Below, in pieces: positions 18,600-27,247 of a stretch of DNA of 64,000 bases. A program made the position numbers and the translations under genes. Each line of letters opens with the position of its first letter. The stretch's first letter is position 1. Origin of the DNA: an uncultured Candidatus Melainabacteria bacterium (GTDB lineage: Bacteria > Cyanobacteriota > Vampirovibrionia > Gastranaerophilales > Gastranaerophilaceae); NCBI GenBank assembly GCA_934718135.1, contig CAKUZW010000005.1, positions 62,001 through 126,000 on the forward strand, read 5' to 3'. Below the pieces are notes generated by a model. It was not told the DNA's origin. It ran no database searches and saw only the letters and a program-made list of their open reading frames with translations.

Positions 18600-18620
18600 T
18601 TTGTATTTATAAGATTTTGT

Positions 18621-18653
18621 AAAAAAGGACATCTTTTAATGATGTCCTTTTTA
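18621..18653. terminator. Bidirectional intrinsic terminator
   Basis: AAAAAGGACATC and GATGTCCTTTTT form a perfect stem between two convergent genes. Confidence 0.9.
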
Positions 18654-20531
18654 AATTATTTTCAATTTTTGTTTTAATGCTCTTAGGGAATTCAATACTG
18701 CAAGTAGAGTTACGCCAACATCTGCAAATACGGCACCCCACATAGTGATAAAACCGATTGCCCCAAAAATTAAGAATAATAATTTAATTCCAATTGCAAA
18801 GAAAATGTTTTGTCGAACAATAGACATTGTCTTTTTAGAAAGTTTTATTGCTGTTGGAATTTTTGAAATTTTATCATCCATAATTACTACATCAGCAGCT
18901 TCAATCGCAGCATCTGAACCCAATCCGCCCATTGCAATTCCGATATCCGCTCTAGTTAATACTGGTGCGTCATTTATTCCGTCTCCAACAAATATAACAT
19001 TTTTATTTTTATCTTTGTGGTTAATAATTTCTTCCAATTTTTCAACTTTATCAGCAGGCAACAATTGAGAATAAATGTTTGTTAAACCTAATTCATTTGC
19101 TACATAATCTGCTGTATTTTTGTTATCGCCAGTCAACATAACAGTGTTAATTTTGTTTTTATTAAGATTTTCAATGGTCGTTTTTGCATTGTCTTTTATC
19201 TCGTCAGAAATTACAATATAGCCTAAAAATTTATTATTTTTTGCAGTATAAACAATTGTACCGTTTTCAGTTGCTTGAATATAGTCTATATTAAAAGTTT
19301 GCATTAGTTTTTTGTTTCCTGAGAGAATTGTAGCGTCTCCGACAATTGCTTTGACCCCGTTTCCGGCAATTTCCTGAACATCCGAAATTTTATCCGCATC
19401 AATAACTTCATCAAATTCTTTTTTGATTGATTGTGCAATCGGATGGGTTGAATAGTTTTCAGCATAAGCTGTAAGTTTTAACAATTCATCTTTAGAAATT
19501 TCAGGTTGTGGTGAAATTTTTACAACTTTAAAACAACCTTTAGTAAGAGTTCCTGTTTTGTCAAAAACAACGGTATCAGGACGAGATAACATCTCTAAAT
19601 ATGAACTTCCTTTGATTAAAATTCCTTGTCTTGAAGCTCCTCCAATTCCTGCAAAAAATCCTAAAGGTACTGAAATTACAATTGCACAAGGGCAAGAAAT
19701 TACAAGAAATGTTAGTGCTCGGCTAAGCCAAGTTTGGAAATCGCCTCCAAATACAATTGTCGGGATAATTACAAGTAAAATTGCACCCAAAACAACAATA
19801 GGAGTGTAATATTTGGCGAATTTTGTTATAAAGTTTTCCGCCTTTGTTTTCTTAGAACTTGCATGTTCAACAAGTTCAAGAATTTTAGAAACAGTAGATT
19901 CTGAATATTTCTTCGTAACTTTGATTTTTAGAAGTCCGTTTGTGTTTATACAACCGCTGATTGCGTTATCATTTATTGATAATGTTTGCGGAATTGATTC
20001 TCCCGTCAGAGCAGAAGTATCAACAATTGCACTCCCTTCAACTATTGTGCCGTCTAGAGGAATTTTTTCACCGGTTTTAACAACAATGATATCGCCAATA
20101 TTTATTTCTTTTGGTGATTTTTTTGTTAATTGACCGTTTTCTTCAACATTTGTATAGTCAGGACGAATGTCCATAAGTTCAGAAATTGATTTTTTAGATT
20201 TATCAACAGCTTTGTCTTGAAAATATTCCCCAATTTGGTAAAGCACCATAACCATAACAGCTTCGGGGTATTCTTTTATTGAAAAAGCTCCAATTGTTGC
20301 GATACTCATAAGAAAATTTTCATCAAAAATTTCGCCCTTGATAATATTTTTTATTGCCTTAACAATAATATCACCACCTGCAATAATATATGCAACTAAA
20401 TAAAGAGAAAACCTGCCCCATCCTTGAATATTTGAAAGAATAGCAATCAAAAAAATCAGAAATGATAATCCGATTTTTACAAGTTTTAATTTAGAATTTT
20501 CTTCTTCGTGTTCGTGATGATGTTCGCACAT
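18651..20531 (-). CDS. Heavy-metal P1B-type ATPase (Zn/Cd/Pb-type exporter)
   Basis: A 626-aa inner-membrane pump that exports metal ions using ATP. Visible motifs: TGES in the actuator domain, the transmembrane CPC (SCPCAIV, about residue 277), DKTGTLT (phosphorylated Asp near 323), the THP motif near 362, and GDGINDAPVL. The N-terminus is His-rich (CEHHHEHEEE) in place of a full HMA domain. CPC with a His-rich tail and an ArsR/SmtB regulator next door favours Zn/Cd/Pb rather than copper. GAGAGGTG precedes the ATG. The promoter contains an operator in its spacer, so metal-induced derepression is expected. Confidence 0.92.
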   Translation of the reverse strand: MCEHHHEHEEENSKLKLVKIGLSFLIFLIAILSNIQGWGRFSLYLVAYIIAGGDIIVKAIKNIIKGEIFDENFLMSIATIGAFSIKEYPEAVMVMVLYQIGEYFQDKAVDKSKKSISELMDIRPDYTNVEENGQLTKKSPKEINIGDIIVVKTGEKIPLDGTIVEGSAIVDTSALTGESIPQTLSINDNAISGCINTNGLLKIKVTKKYSESTVSKILELVEHASSKKTKAENFITKFAKYYTPIVVLGAILLVIIPTIVFGGDFQTWLSRALTFLVISCPCAIVISVPLGFFAGIGGASRQGILIKGSSYLEMLSRPDTVVFDKTGTLTKGCFKVVKISPQPEISKDELLKLTAYAENYSTHPIAQSIKKEFDEVIDADKISDVQEIAGNGVKAIVGDATILSGNKKLMQTFNIDYIQATENGTIVYTAKNNKFLGYIVISDEIKDNAKTTIENLNKNKINTVMLTGDNKNTADYVANELGLTNIYSQLLPADKVEKLEEIINHKDKNKNVIFVGDGINDAPVLTRADIGIAMGGLGSDAAIEAADVVIMDDKISKIPTAIKLSKKTMSIVRQNIFFAIGIKLLFLIFGAIGFITMWGAVFADVGVTLLAVLNSLRALKQKLKII

Positions 20532-20546
20532 ATTGACACCTCTCGA

Positions 20547-20562
20547 TTGAATACTTGTTCAA
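20547..20562. promoter_or_regulatory. ArsR/SmtB-type operator, site 3 (proximal to the ATPase)
   Basis: TTGAATACTTGTTCAA, the reverse of the TTGAACAAxTATTCAA core used at the other two sites. It sits between the ATPase promoter and its start codon. Confidence 0.65.
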
Positions 20563-20572
20563 CTATACTACT

Positions 20573-20602
20573 ATTATAATTGAACAACTATTCAATTGTC
20601 AA
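20573..20602 (-). promoter_or_regulatory. ATPase promoter with an operator inside the spacer
   Basis: On the minus strand TTGACA (20602-20597) and TATAAT (20578-20573) are 18 bases apart. The spacer holds TTGAATAGTTGTTCAA, an ArsR/SmtB-type inverted repeat, so a bound repressor would block RNA polymerase. Confidence 0.8.
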
Positions 20603-20638
20603 GCCTAAACATTCAAAATTGTTACATAATTAACACAG

Positions 20639-20667
20639 TTGAACAACTGTTCAATTTATGATATAAT
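20639..20667 (+). promoter_or_regulatory. arsR promoter overlapped by a perfect operator
   Basis: TTGAAC and TATAAT are 17 bases apart. The perfect inverted repeat TTGAACAACTGTTCAA (20639-20654) covers the -35 element, indicating autorepression. Confidence 0.82.
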
Positions 20668-20686
20668 AAAGACACAAGGAGTCATT

Positions 20687-21037
20687 ATGGATAATAGAAA
20701 ATCAGATTGTGAAGCAATAAATATAGATATTGTTAATCAAGTTCAGCCAAATATGCCTGATATGAAACTATTGTATGAACTTTCCGATTTTTTCAAGGTA
20801 ATGGGCGATAGCACAAGAATTCAACTTTTATGGGCATTGGAAGAAAGTGAAATGTGTGTTGGAGATTTAGCCGTTCTTTTAAATATGACAAAATCTGCGG
20901 TTTCACATCAATTGAAAGTTTTGAGAGTTGCAAAACTCGTTCGTTCTGAAAAAAAAGGAAAGAATGTTTATTATTCTTTGAATGACGGTCATGTTAAAGA
21001 TATTTTAGAAAAAGCTTTAGAACACGTTTGCGAATAA
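20687..21037 (+). CDS. ArsR/SmtB-family metal-responsive repressor
   Basis: A 116-aa winged-helix repressor. The core VMGDSTRIQLLWALEESEMCVGDLAVLLNMTKSAVSHQLKVLR is classic ArsR/SmtB; MCVGDL carries the Cys found in the CadC/CzrA-like alpha3 region, and the end DILEKALEHVCE carries Glu, His and Cys that may bind metal (alpha5 type). The start at 20687 (AAGGAG upstream) is chosen over an upstream ATG that falls inside the promoter. It is divergent from the metal ATPase; three operators lie in between. Metal release of repression is the family mode. Confidence 0.92.
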   Translation: MDNRKSDCEAINIDIVNQVQPNMPDMKLLYELSDFFKVMGDSTRIQLLWALEESEMCVGDLAVLLNMTKSAVSHQLKVLRVAKLVRSEKKGKNVYYSLNDGHVKDILEKALEHVCE

Positions 21038-21179
21038 TCTCTCACAATCTTCATTTCTAGCGGTGGAAAATTCTACTTGTAAACTTTTCTTTATATTCAA
21101 TATTACAATCCCAACAACAAGCTGTATTTGCAGCTTTAGACACCGTATCTAATAATAACAAATTGGCATTAGGTTTGTC

Positions 21180-21650
21180 TTAGATGACAATATCATGCAA
21201 TTCGAATTTTATGAGCTTGGATAATTCATTCAAGCTCATTTCTACTTGATAACCTATTTTCCCCGCACTAAAAATAATTGTTTCAAAATTTTTAGCAGAA
21301 GAATCTATTGTTGTTGTGAAAAATTTTTTCATACCCAAGGGTGAACATCCACCATGAATGTATCCTGTGAGTGGCAAAAGTTCTTTTGATTTAATCATTT
21401 CAATTGATTTTTCTCCAACCGCATGAGCCGATTTTTTCAAATCTAATTCGTGTTCAACAGGAAGCATAAAAACGTAGTATTTCTTTGATTTCCCAACGGT
21501 TACAAGAGTCTTGAATACTTGTTTCGGGTTTTGATTTAATACAGTTGCTACTTCAAGCCCGCTCACTGCGTCTGTATCAACATAAGAATAGTGTTTGTAA
21601 TTTATTTTGTGTTTATCAAGCATTCGCATAACATTTGTTTTATATTCCAT
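21180..21650 (-). CDS. ybaK: Cys-tRNA(Pro)/Cys-tRNA(Cys) deacylase, YbaK/EbsC family
   Basis: A 156-aa aminoacyl-tRNA editing domain that removes Cys wrongly loaded on tRNA-Pro. It has the YbaK order: TNVMRMLDKHKINYKHYSY at the start, QVFKTLVTVGKSKKYYVFMLP with the conserved Lys, and GYIHGGCSPLGMKK (substrate loop). The start at 21650 has AGGATAGGG upstream; the longer frame would overlap the preceding gene. The preceding DUF4186 gene is 8 bases upstream, so they form an operon. The sequence stays open for about 40 codons past the stop, but nothing supports readthrough. Confidence 0.9.
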   Translation of the reverse strand: MEYKTNVMRMLDKHKINYKHYSYVDTDAVSGLEVATVLNQNPKQVFKTLVTVGKSKKYYVFMLPVEHELDLKKSAHAVGEKSIEMIKSKELLPLTGYIHGGCSPLGMKKFFTTTIDSSAKNFETIIFSAGKIGYQVEMSLNELSKLIKFELHDIVI

Positions 21651-21658
21651 AATATGCC

Positions 21659-22006
21659 CTATCCTATTTGCTTTTTTATCCATTCCATTATAAGTCCTAC
21701 AAGGTAATCCTGCTCAGGCTCTGTAAGTTCCACATCTTTTGGAAATTTATGCCACTTGTTTATACAACCGCGACAGCAAGTAGCCGTTGCATGTTGAGCG
21801 ATAAAAACAGGGTGCCCCTTCATTGGAGTTTGTTTTCCGTCATTTGGAATTTTTGCAGGTGAAATTCTCTTCTTTATAAAATCACAGGCATGGGATTTTA
21901 TCTTCTCTAACCCTTTTTCTTCAATATAATTTTTCTCTTTGTCTCTTAATTTGAAACGACTTCTAAATGCGGATTTGGAAAGTCTTTCTAATATATCATC
22001 GTACAT
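21659..22006 (-). CDS. DUF4186 family protein
   Basis: A 115-aa protein that matches DUF4186: LERLSKSAFRSRFKL near the start, then KIPNDGKQTPMKGHPVFIAQHATATCCRGCINKWH, with conserved His and Cys residues that could bind metal, and a helical end LVGLIMEWIKKQ. Function is unknown in the literature I know of. GAGAG precedes the ATG. It is first in a two-gene operon with ybaK. Confidence 0.85.
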   Translation of the reverse strand: MYDDILERLSKSAFRSRFKLRDKEKNYIEEKGLEKIKSHACDFIKKRISPAKIPNDGKQTPMKGHPVFIAQHATATCCRGCINKWHKFPKDVELTEPEQDYLVGLIMEWIKKQIG

Positions 22007-22022
22007 TTTTCACTCTCTTGCA

Positions 22023-22056
22023 ATAAAAAAGGAAACTTTTCCGTTTCCTTTTTTAT
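22023..22056. terminator. Intrinsic terminator
   Basis: AATAAAAAAGGAAAC and GTTTCCTTTTTTATT form a perfect stem around a 4-6 base loop, between the 153-aa unknown gene and the DUF4186 gene; it would end transcripts in either direction. Confidence 0.85.
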
Positions 22057-22077
22057 TATATTATAAAGCTTTTTTTA

Positions 22078-22539
22078 TCAATAGTTTTTTTTATTGCTAA
22101 CTTTTTTGCCGGTAACGTTTCTACCGGTAATTCTTTCAAACAGTTCAACAAAATAATTATCTTTTCTTAATGTTTCAAAATCTTTAAAATGTTTTATTAT
22201 TGTAGGTAATTCAAAACTATCTCCTTTATAAACTTCAACAATTAGTCCATCTTTAGAATAACCTTTGTTTTTGTACCACACCAAAACTTCTTCTTTATTA
22301 TTTCTTAAAGAAACCATTGTATCTCTTAAGTCTGGTCTAGATTTTGTTCCTTCGTTACTAAGGCGTCTTATAAGAGTACATGGATGATTTGGATTTAAAT
22401 ATTCGGAAATTTTGTTTACCCCCTCTACTCCTCTATAAAAAGTGTATCTTTTGTGACCATCAAAATTCTTTAACTTTCTTGTTGCCTTAGGAGGCAAGCT
22501 TTTAAACATTTCATTAAATTGCTGTATTTCCAGACTCAT
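22078..22539 (-). CDS. Hypothetical protein (153 aa)
   Basis: I do not recognise this protein. It is soluble and basic with no signal peptide or membrane helix. The part YTFYRGVEGVNKISEYLNPNHPC followed by LIRRLSNEGTKSRPDLRDTMVSLRNN might be an enzyme-like or effector fold, but I cannot name one. AAAGGA precedes the ATG. Its terminator side faces the DUF4186 gene. Function unknown. Confidence 0.6.
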   Translation of the reverse strand: MSLEIQQFNEMFKSLPPKATRKLKNFDGHKRYTFYRGVEGVNKISEYLNPNHPCTLIRRLSNEGTKSRPDLRDTMVSLRNNKEEVLVWYKNKGYSKDGLIVEVYKGDSFELPTIIKHFKDFETLRKDNYFVELFERITGRNVTGKKVSNKKNY

Positions 22540-22723
22540 GAGGATTTGTCCTTTCTCGTGATAATATTAATAACTTTGGTATGATAGATATTTGAATTTG
22601 TTATATAATATCCGTAAAAAAAATTTTTTGCTATTTGATTAGTAGAAATGTTACAAAATTGTAATAAATCTCCTGTTTTTGGAGTAATTTATTTTGTATT
22701 CCCTATGGTATGATTTGGTTATT

Positions 22724-24391
22724 ATGATTAAATCCGAGTTAGAAAACCTTTTTACCCTTGATAAAGTTGCAATGTCCGGAAATGGAATTGCAGATGTATT
22801 GTTAAATGAATTTGACGCAAAATTGTTGTCTTGTGTAGATGCTGACAAATTTTCAACCGAAGTTTTAGGTGTTTATAAAAAATTTGTCAGTATGAAGCAA
22901 AATGCTCCTGAAGTTGAAAAACAAAATTTGTTTACAACAATCAGAAATTTTGCCAAAGATTTGATTTCGAATAATATTTTTGTCGAAGCTCTTGTTTTAT
23001 ACAGATTTTTGATTGTTAAATCTATCCTTATTGCTGATGATTATTCAACAATAGCAGAAAGTTTGGCAAAAATCAGGTTTAATGATTTAGCATTGTCATT
23101 TATCAAAATATACGAACAAAAAGAGTTGAACAAACCTTTAATGTTTCTGACCCTTGGAAATTTTTACAACCTTCAAATTAAAGATTATAAACAAGCTATA
23201 AAATATTATGAAAAATATTTGGAGATTGATAAAACAAAAGCAACTATTTATTCAATTGTGGCAAACTTGTATTCAAAAGTTTATGGTGATTTATCAATAG
23301 AAGACCAAATATTTTATTTTGAAAAAGCTTACAAATTAAATCCGCACAGCCGTTTGATTTTACATGGTTTGGCTTTTTGTTATGAAAAATTTGGAAACAA
23401 AGAAAAAGCAGATAAATTTTACAAAGAACTTCTTCAAAATAACCCGACAGAGATAGATTATTACAACTATGGAGCTTTTCTAATCAATTGTGGCAAGTTT
23501 GAAGAAGGCCATAAATATTTCAGATACAGATTTTTGATTGATGATGAAAATTTGAAATATCCAATTGTCGGGAAAGATAAAAAGTGGAATTTGGTTACGG
23601 ATATATCTGACAAAATTTTACTTGTGCACTATGAACAAGGTTTTGGGGATACATTTATGTATTGCAGATTTATTCCTCAATTAAAGGCGTTTGCAAAGAA
23701 AGTCATATTTGTGGTTCAAAACAATTTGTATGACTTGATTAAAAATTCTCCAATTATATCGGATGGGGTAGAGATTTTGTCAGATAAAATTTCTGCTCAG
23801 CATATCTATTATGATTATGATATGGCACTTTTAGATGTTCCGTTTGTATTGAAAACAAAATCATATTCTCTGCCGTATCCTCAAGGGTATTTAACTGTTT
23901 CACAAGCACAAATCACTGATTATGCTTCAAAATATATTAAAAATAATACTAACTTGCGAGTTGGAATTGCATACCAAGGAGACAAATCCGCCAATTATAA
24001 CGGACGAGATGTAGATTTGAATAAATTTGCCTCAATAGCAGCTCTTGAAGGGGTTGATGTTTATTCACTTCAAGTCGGTGAAAATATTACAAAACCTGAT
24101 ATCATTGACTTAGGTTCAAGTTTAAAAAATTTTACTGATACGGCTTGTGCAATCAAAAATATGGATTTGATAATATCTACTGATAATGTGGTTTTGAATT
24201 TAGCCGGAGCATTGGGAGTTAAAACTTTAGGTTTGTTCAATAAACAGGTTAATTTCCGTTGGTTCAAAACAAAAGGTGAAAATGTCGGTTGGTACACTTC
24301 TGTCAAACCTATTCAGGCAGAAGTTCAAGATGAATGGGCTCCTGTTTTTCAACAAGTTGTCAATATTTTATCTGAAATGACCAGAAAGTAA
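22724..24391 (+). CDS. TPR protein with a C-terminal glycosyltransferase-like domain
   Basis: A 555-aa protein. Residues about 60-285 form tetratricopeptide repeats (for example ALSFIKIYEQKELNKPLMFLTLGNFYNLQ, YYEKYLEIDKTKATIYSIVANLYSK). Residues about 300-555 resemble a GT-B glycosyltransferase half (ILLVHYEQGFGDTFMYCRFIPQLK...KKVIFVVQ, IISTDNVVLNLAGALGVKTLGL), as in family 9/41-like proteins. Such fusions modify proteins or glycans; the acceptor is unknown. ATG 22724 is chosen over TTG 22694; an extended -10 (TGgTATGAT) lies 9 bases before it, so the leader is about 3 bases. Confidence 0.78.
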   Translation: MIKSELENLFTLDKVAMSGNGIADVLLNEFDAKLLSCVDADKFSTEVLGVYKKFVSMKQNAPEVEKQNLFTTIRNFAKDLISNNIFVEALVLYRFLIVKSILIADDYSTIAESLAKIRFNDLALSFIKIYEQKELNKPLMFLTLGNFYNLQIKDYKQAIKYYEKYLEIDKTKATIYSIVANLYSKVYGDLSIEDQIFYFEKAYKLNPHSRLILHGLAFCYEKFGNKEKADKFYKELLQNNPTEIDYYNYGAFLINCGKFEEGHKYFRYRFLIDDENLKYPIVGKDKKWNLVTDISDKILLVHYEQGFGDTFMYCRFIPQLKAFAKKVIFVVQNNLYDLIKNSPIISDGVEILSDKISAQHIYYDYDMALLDVPFVLKTKSYSLPYPQGYLTVSQAQITDYASKYIKNNTNLRVGIAYQGDKSANYNGRDVDLNKFASIAALEGVDVYSLQVGENITKPDIIDLGSSLKNFTDTACAIKNMDLIISTDNVVLNLAGALGVKTLGLFNKQVNFRWFKTKGENVGWYTSVKPIQAEVQDEWAPVFQQVVNILSEMTRK

Positions 24392-24401
24392 TTGTTTAAT
24401 A

Positions 24402-24410
24402 TGCTATAAT
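24402..24410 (+). promoter_or_regulatory. Extended -10 element for uvrC, nearly leaderless
   Basis: TGcTATAAT is followed by seven bases and the uvrC ATG, placing the predicted transcript start one base before the start codon. No ribosome site is present. Confidence 0.55.
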
Positions 24411-24417
24411 TTCGAGT

Positions 24418-26085
24418 ATGAATGAGAGATTAAAAGAAAGCTTAAAACTTTTACCATCATTACCTGGGTGTTATATTTATTATAATGCGGATAATGAAAT
24501 CATTTATGTTGGAAAAGCCAAGATTTTAAAAAGACGTGTAAAATCGTATTTCAATCGAAAACATCATGAGAGTGTAAAAGTTAATATCTTAGTTTCTCAA
24601 ATTGATCATTTGGAATATATTATTACAAATACAGAGGTTGAGGCTTTGATTTTGGAAAGCCATTTGATAAAAAAACACAAACCTCGTTATAATATATTGT
24701 TAAAAGATGACAAGAAATATCCGTATTTTCTTGTGACAGATGAAGATTTTCCAAGAATTCAAATTGTACGAAAAAAGAATATTAATCAAGAAAAAGGAAA
24801 GTATTACGGCCCTTACACTGATATTCGTGCAATGCATTCAACTTTAGATTTTTTGAAGAAAATTTTTCCATTGCGTCAATGCAAAACTCCAAAATTCAAA
24901 AACAGACCTTGCCTTTATTACCATATAGGAAAATGCCTTGCACCTTGCCAAAATATGGTGACAAGTGAAGAGTACAAAAATATTGTGCATCAAGCTGAAT
25001 TGTTTTTATCCGGTAAACAATCCGAACTAATGAAACAATTAATGGTACAAATTCAGAAATATTCAGATTCTGAACAGTTTGAAAAAGCTGCAAGATTAAG
25101 AGATAGCTATTTTGACTTGCAAAAAACCTTGGAAAAGCAAAAGGTTGTTTACGAAAACACTAAACTTAACGAAGATATTATATCTCTTCAACACGAAGAC
25201 GGAATTCTTGCAATCGTTATTATGATGATAAGAGAAGGTCGTTTGATTGATAAAAAAGACTTTACTTATGATGTTGAAGAAGAAGATAAGACAGAATTTT
25301 TTGCAACATTCTTTAAAGAATACTACAACACTTTGTCTTTGGAATTTCCTGATCGAATTGTTTCAAATGAACTTGAAGCAGTGGGCGACAAGGCGTTATA
25401 TGAAGAGTGGTTACAAATAATTTCCGGCAAAAAAGTTAAAATAAGTTATGGAAAATCTACCCAAGGTAAAGAACTCCAAAGCTTGGCAGATAAAAATGCT
25501 AAAGTTATTTTAGACAACGCCAAACTTTCTAAAATGTCCAAAATTCGAGAAGATTTTAACAAAATAGGCTCTTATCTGAAAGAAAAATTGAAACTGAATA
25601 ATTTTCCATATCGTATGGAATGTTATGATATTTCACATATTCAAGGGACAAATACCGTTGCGTCAATGGTAACTTTTATCAACGGATTGAGTAAGAAATC
25701 CGAATACCGAAAATTCAAAGTCAAATCAACCGAAGGAAAACCAGATGACTTTTTATCAATGAAAGAGGTTTTGACAAGACGACTATCAAGATTAGGCGAA
25801 AAAGGTTGGGATAAGCCGGATTTGATTATTATTGACGGAGGTAAAGGTCAATTATCCAGTGTTATGCAAATTGTTGAAGAAATGGGCGTTACAGGAATTG
25901 ATTTTGTCAGCCTTGCAAAAAGACAGGAAGAAGTATTTCTTCCGCATTGTTCGACTTCGATTCTCTTGCCAAGAGATTCCAGTGCCTTATTTTTAATTCA
26001 ACGAATTAGAGATGAAGCTCATAGATTTGCGATTACGTATCACAGAAATCTACGCTCCAAAAACAGTTTGATAGATAAAAAATAA
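24418..26085 (+). CDS. uvrC: UvrABC nucleotide excision repair endonuclease subunit C, lacking the C-terminal HhH domain
   Basis: UvrC makes both incisions around DNA lesions marked by UvrAB. The 555-aa protein has the GIY-YIG nuclease (residues 13-95, GCYIYYNADNEIIYVGKAK), the Cys region, a UVR helix near 200-230, and the RNase H-like nuclease with YDISH, IIDGGKGQL and RDEAHRFAITYH. The family normally continues for about 50-60 residues with a double helix-hairpin-helix that binds DNA. Here the protein stops at RSKNSLIDKK, just after the nuclease. No HhH is encoded in another frame downstream, so this is a true truncation, not a local frameshift. Confidence 0.93.
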   Translation: MNERLKESLKLLPSLPGCYIYYNADNEIIYVGKAKILKRRVKSYFNRKHHESVKVNILVSQIDHLEYIITNTEVEALILESHLIKKHKPRYNILLKDDKKYPYFLVTDEDFPRIQIVRKKNINQEKGKYYGPYTDIRAMHSTLDFLKKIFPLRQCKTPKFKNRPCLYYHIGKCLAPCQNMVTSEEYKNIVHQAELFLSGKQSELMKQLMVQIQKYSDSEQFEKAARLRDSYFDLQKTLEKQKVVYENTKLNEDIISLQHEDGILAIVIMMIREGRLIDKKDFTYDVEEEDKTEFFATFFKEYYNTLSLEFPDRIVSNELEAVGDKALYEEWLQIISGKKVKISYGKSTQGKELQSLADKNAKVILDNAKLSKMSKIREDFNKIGSYLKEKLKLNNFPYRMECYDISHIQGTNTVASMVTFINGLSKKSEYRKFKVKSTEGKPDDFLSMKEVLTRRLSRLGEKGWDKPDLIIIDGGKGQLSSVMQIVEEMGVTGIDFVSLAKRQEEVFLPHCSTSILLPRDSSALFLIQRIRDEAHRFAITYHRNLRSKNSLIDKK

Positions 26086-26091
26086 TGAAAT

Positions 26092-26694
26092 TTACTTTTT
26101 TCTAAACATTGATTTTAAGAAGTTTTTCAAATCTTTCTTTACTGTTTCTGCTGTTTCAACTTCTCGACTTTCTTCTTGCGTATGAGGAGAGTGAATTTTA
26201 TTTTGCATTTCTTCTTGGAGAGAAATCATCTGATCATCCGGATTTTCATTTTCAGGAGCTTCCTCCAGCATTGGAATTGTTCCTTCCAGCAAGTTTTTAA
26301 ATGCGTGCTTTTTCCTTGGAGCATCTCGTTTAACTTCGTCAGCTTCCCCTTCTTGAGAAATTTCTCTGCTCTCTTCTTCTGCTTTGATAAGTCCGCTTAA
26401 TTCAATATATATTTCTTTTAAATCAGCCGCAACGGTACTAGAACCGAGCCATTTTCTAACATATTTTTCATCAGGTCCCAAACCCCCGTCTGTTTTAGTA
26501 CATTCGGCAATATTATAAACGGCTTCCGAAATCCCAATTGTTACAATAATATGCGGGTATGCAAATTTTGTACTCATTTTTAATTTTAGGTTATTGTATT
26601 TGTTTACGTTCAACGTTGTAGAATTGTGAGCATCGTCTTGTTGTTTAATAATAGATTCTTGAAGTTTTACAGCCATTTCATGTAATGTTTTCAT
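26092..26694 (-). CDS. Unknown protein, paralog of its upstream neighbour (200 aa)
   Basis: I do not recognise this family. Residues 30-105 share a pattern with the 174-aa neighbour: KYNNLKLKM, P-H-x-x-V-x-x-GISEAVY, DGGLGPDE-YVRKWL and a following ADLKE helix. The C-terminal half is charged and Glu-rich (disordered), ending KNFLKSMFRKK. No membrane segment. AAGGATTACGAGAA precedes the ATG. It is the last gene of the minus-strand operon that also holds a ZorA/MotA-like and an OmpA-like protein, so a link to that complex is possible. Function unknown. Confidence 0.65.
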   Translation of the reverse strand: MKTLHEMAVKLQESIIKQQDDAHNSTTLNVNKYNNLKLKMSTKFAYPHIIVTIGISEAVYNIAECTKTDGGLGPDEKYVRKWLGSSTVAADLKEIYIELSGLIKAEEESREISQEGEADEVKRDAPRKKHAFKNLLEGTIPMLEEAPENENPDDQMISLQEEMQNKIHSPHTQEESREVETAETVKKDLKNFLKSMFRKK

Positions 26695-26706
26695 TTCTCG
26701 TAATCC

Positions 26707-27231
26707 TTATTTTTTATCTTTTTTATGTTTCTCTTCCATTTGCTTCTTAAATTCTGTTAAATGTTTTCTTTTTGCTTCCATTTCTTTTCGTTTAGCTCTA
26801 TTGATACCGGTACCTGTCATATCAACTTTGAGTTCTTCGGATTCAACCCTTCTCATTCGAACAATTGCCATTGCTTGTCTTTTTAATTCTTCTTCTTTCA
26901 TCTCGGTGATGAAGGCTTCTTTTACGGCTTTCCAATGTTCTTTAAGTTCACTTTGAATATTTTTTCTCTCTGCCCATTTTTTTACACAGGCATCTTCACT
27001 TCCGCCAAGACCACCGTCTAGTTTTTTGCCGTCATCAACGGAAAATAATGCTTCCGAAATTCCGACCATTACAAAAAAGTGCGGATCCGAAACTCTTTTT
27101 GGGTCCATATAGACTTTCAGATTGTTATATTTGTATCTGAAAGATTTTGCGTCTCCATATTTATCCGTCATTGCATCGACAAGATAATCAGTAAGACTGT
27201 TTGCAAATTTTGTAATTGAATTTCCTGACAT
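26707..27231 (-). CDS. Unknown protein, paralog of its downstream neighbour (174 aa)
   Basis: I do not recognise this family. Residues 30-95 carry YKYNNLKVYMDPKR, then PHFFVMVGISEALF, LDGGLGGSEDACVKKWAE and SELKEHW, matching the 200-aa neighbour. The C-terminal third is a long, Lys/Glu-rich helix, probably a coiled coil. AAGGAG lies about 12 bases before the ATG. Spacing to both neighbours is 12-16 bases. The two genes arose by tandem duplication of one domain, followed by divergence of the tails. Confidence 0.65.
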   Translation of the reverse strand: MSGNSITKFANSLTDYLVDAMTDKYGDAKSFRYKYNNLKVYMDPKRVSDPHFFVMVGISEALFSVDDGKKLDGGLGGSEDACVKKWAERKNIQSELKEHWKAVKEAFITEMKEEELKRQAMAIVRMRRVESEELKVDMTGTGINRAKRKEMEAKRKHLTEFKKQMEEKHKKDKK

Positions 27232-27247
27232 TTTATTATCTTACTCC

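Noticed and set aside
21059..21182. Readthrough extension of YbaK
   Set aside because: The frame stays open about 40 codons past the stop and includes CCWDC, but the YbaK domain is already complete and no recoding signal is seen.
26070..26110. Frameshift at the 3' end of uvrC hiding an HhH domain
   Set aside because: The bases after the stop belong to the end of the convergent gene; no frame encodes an HhH-like GIGxxR pattern.
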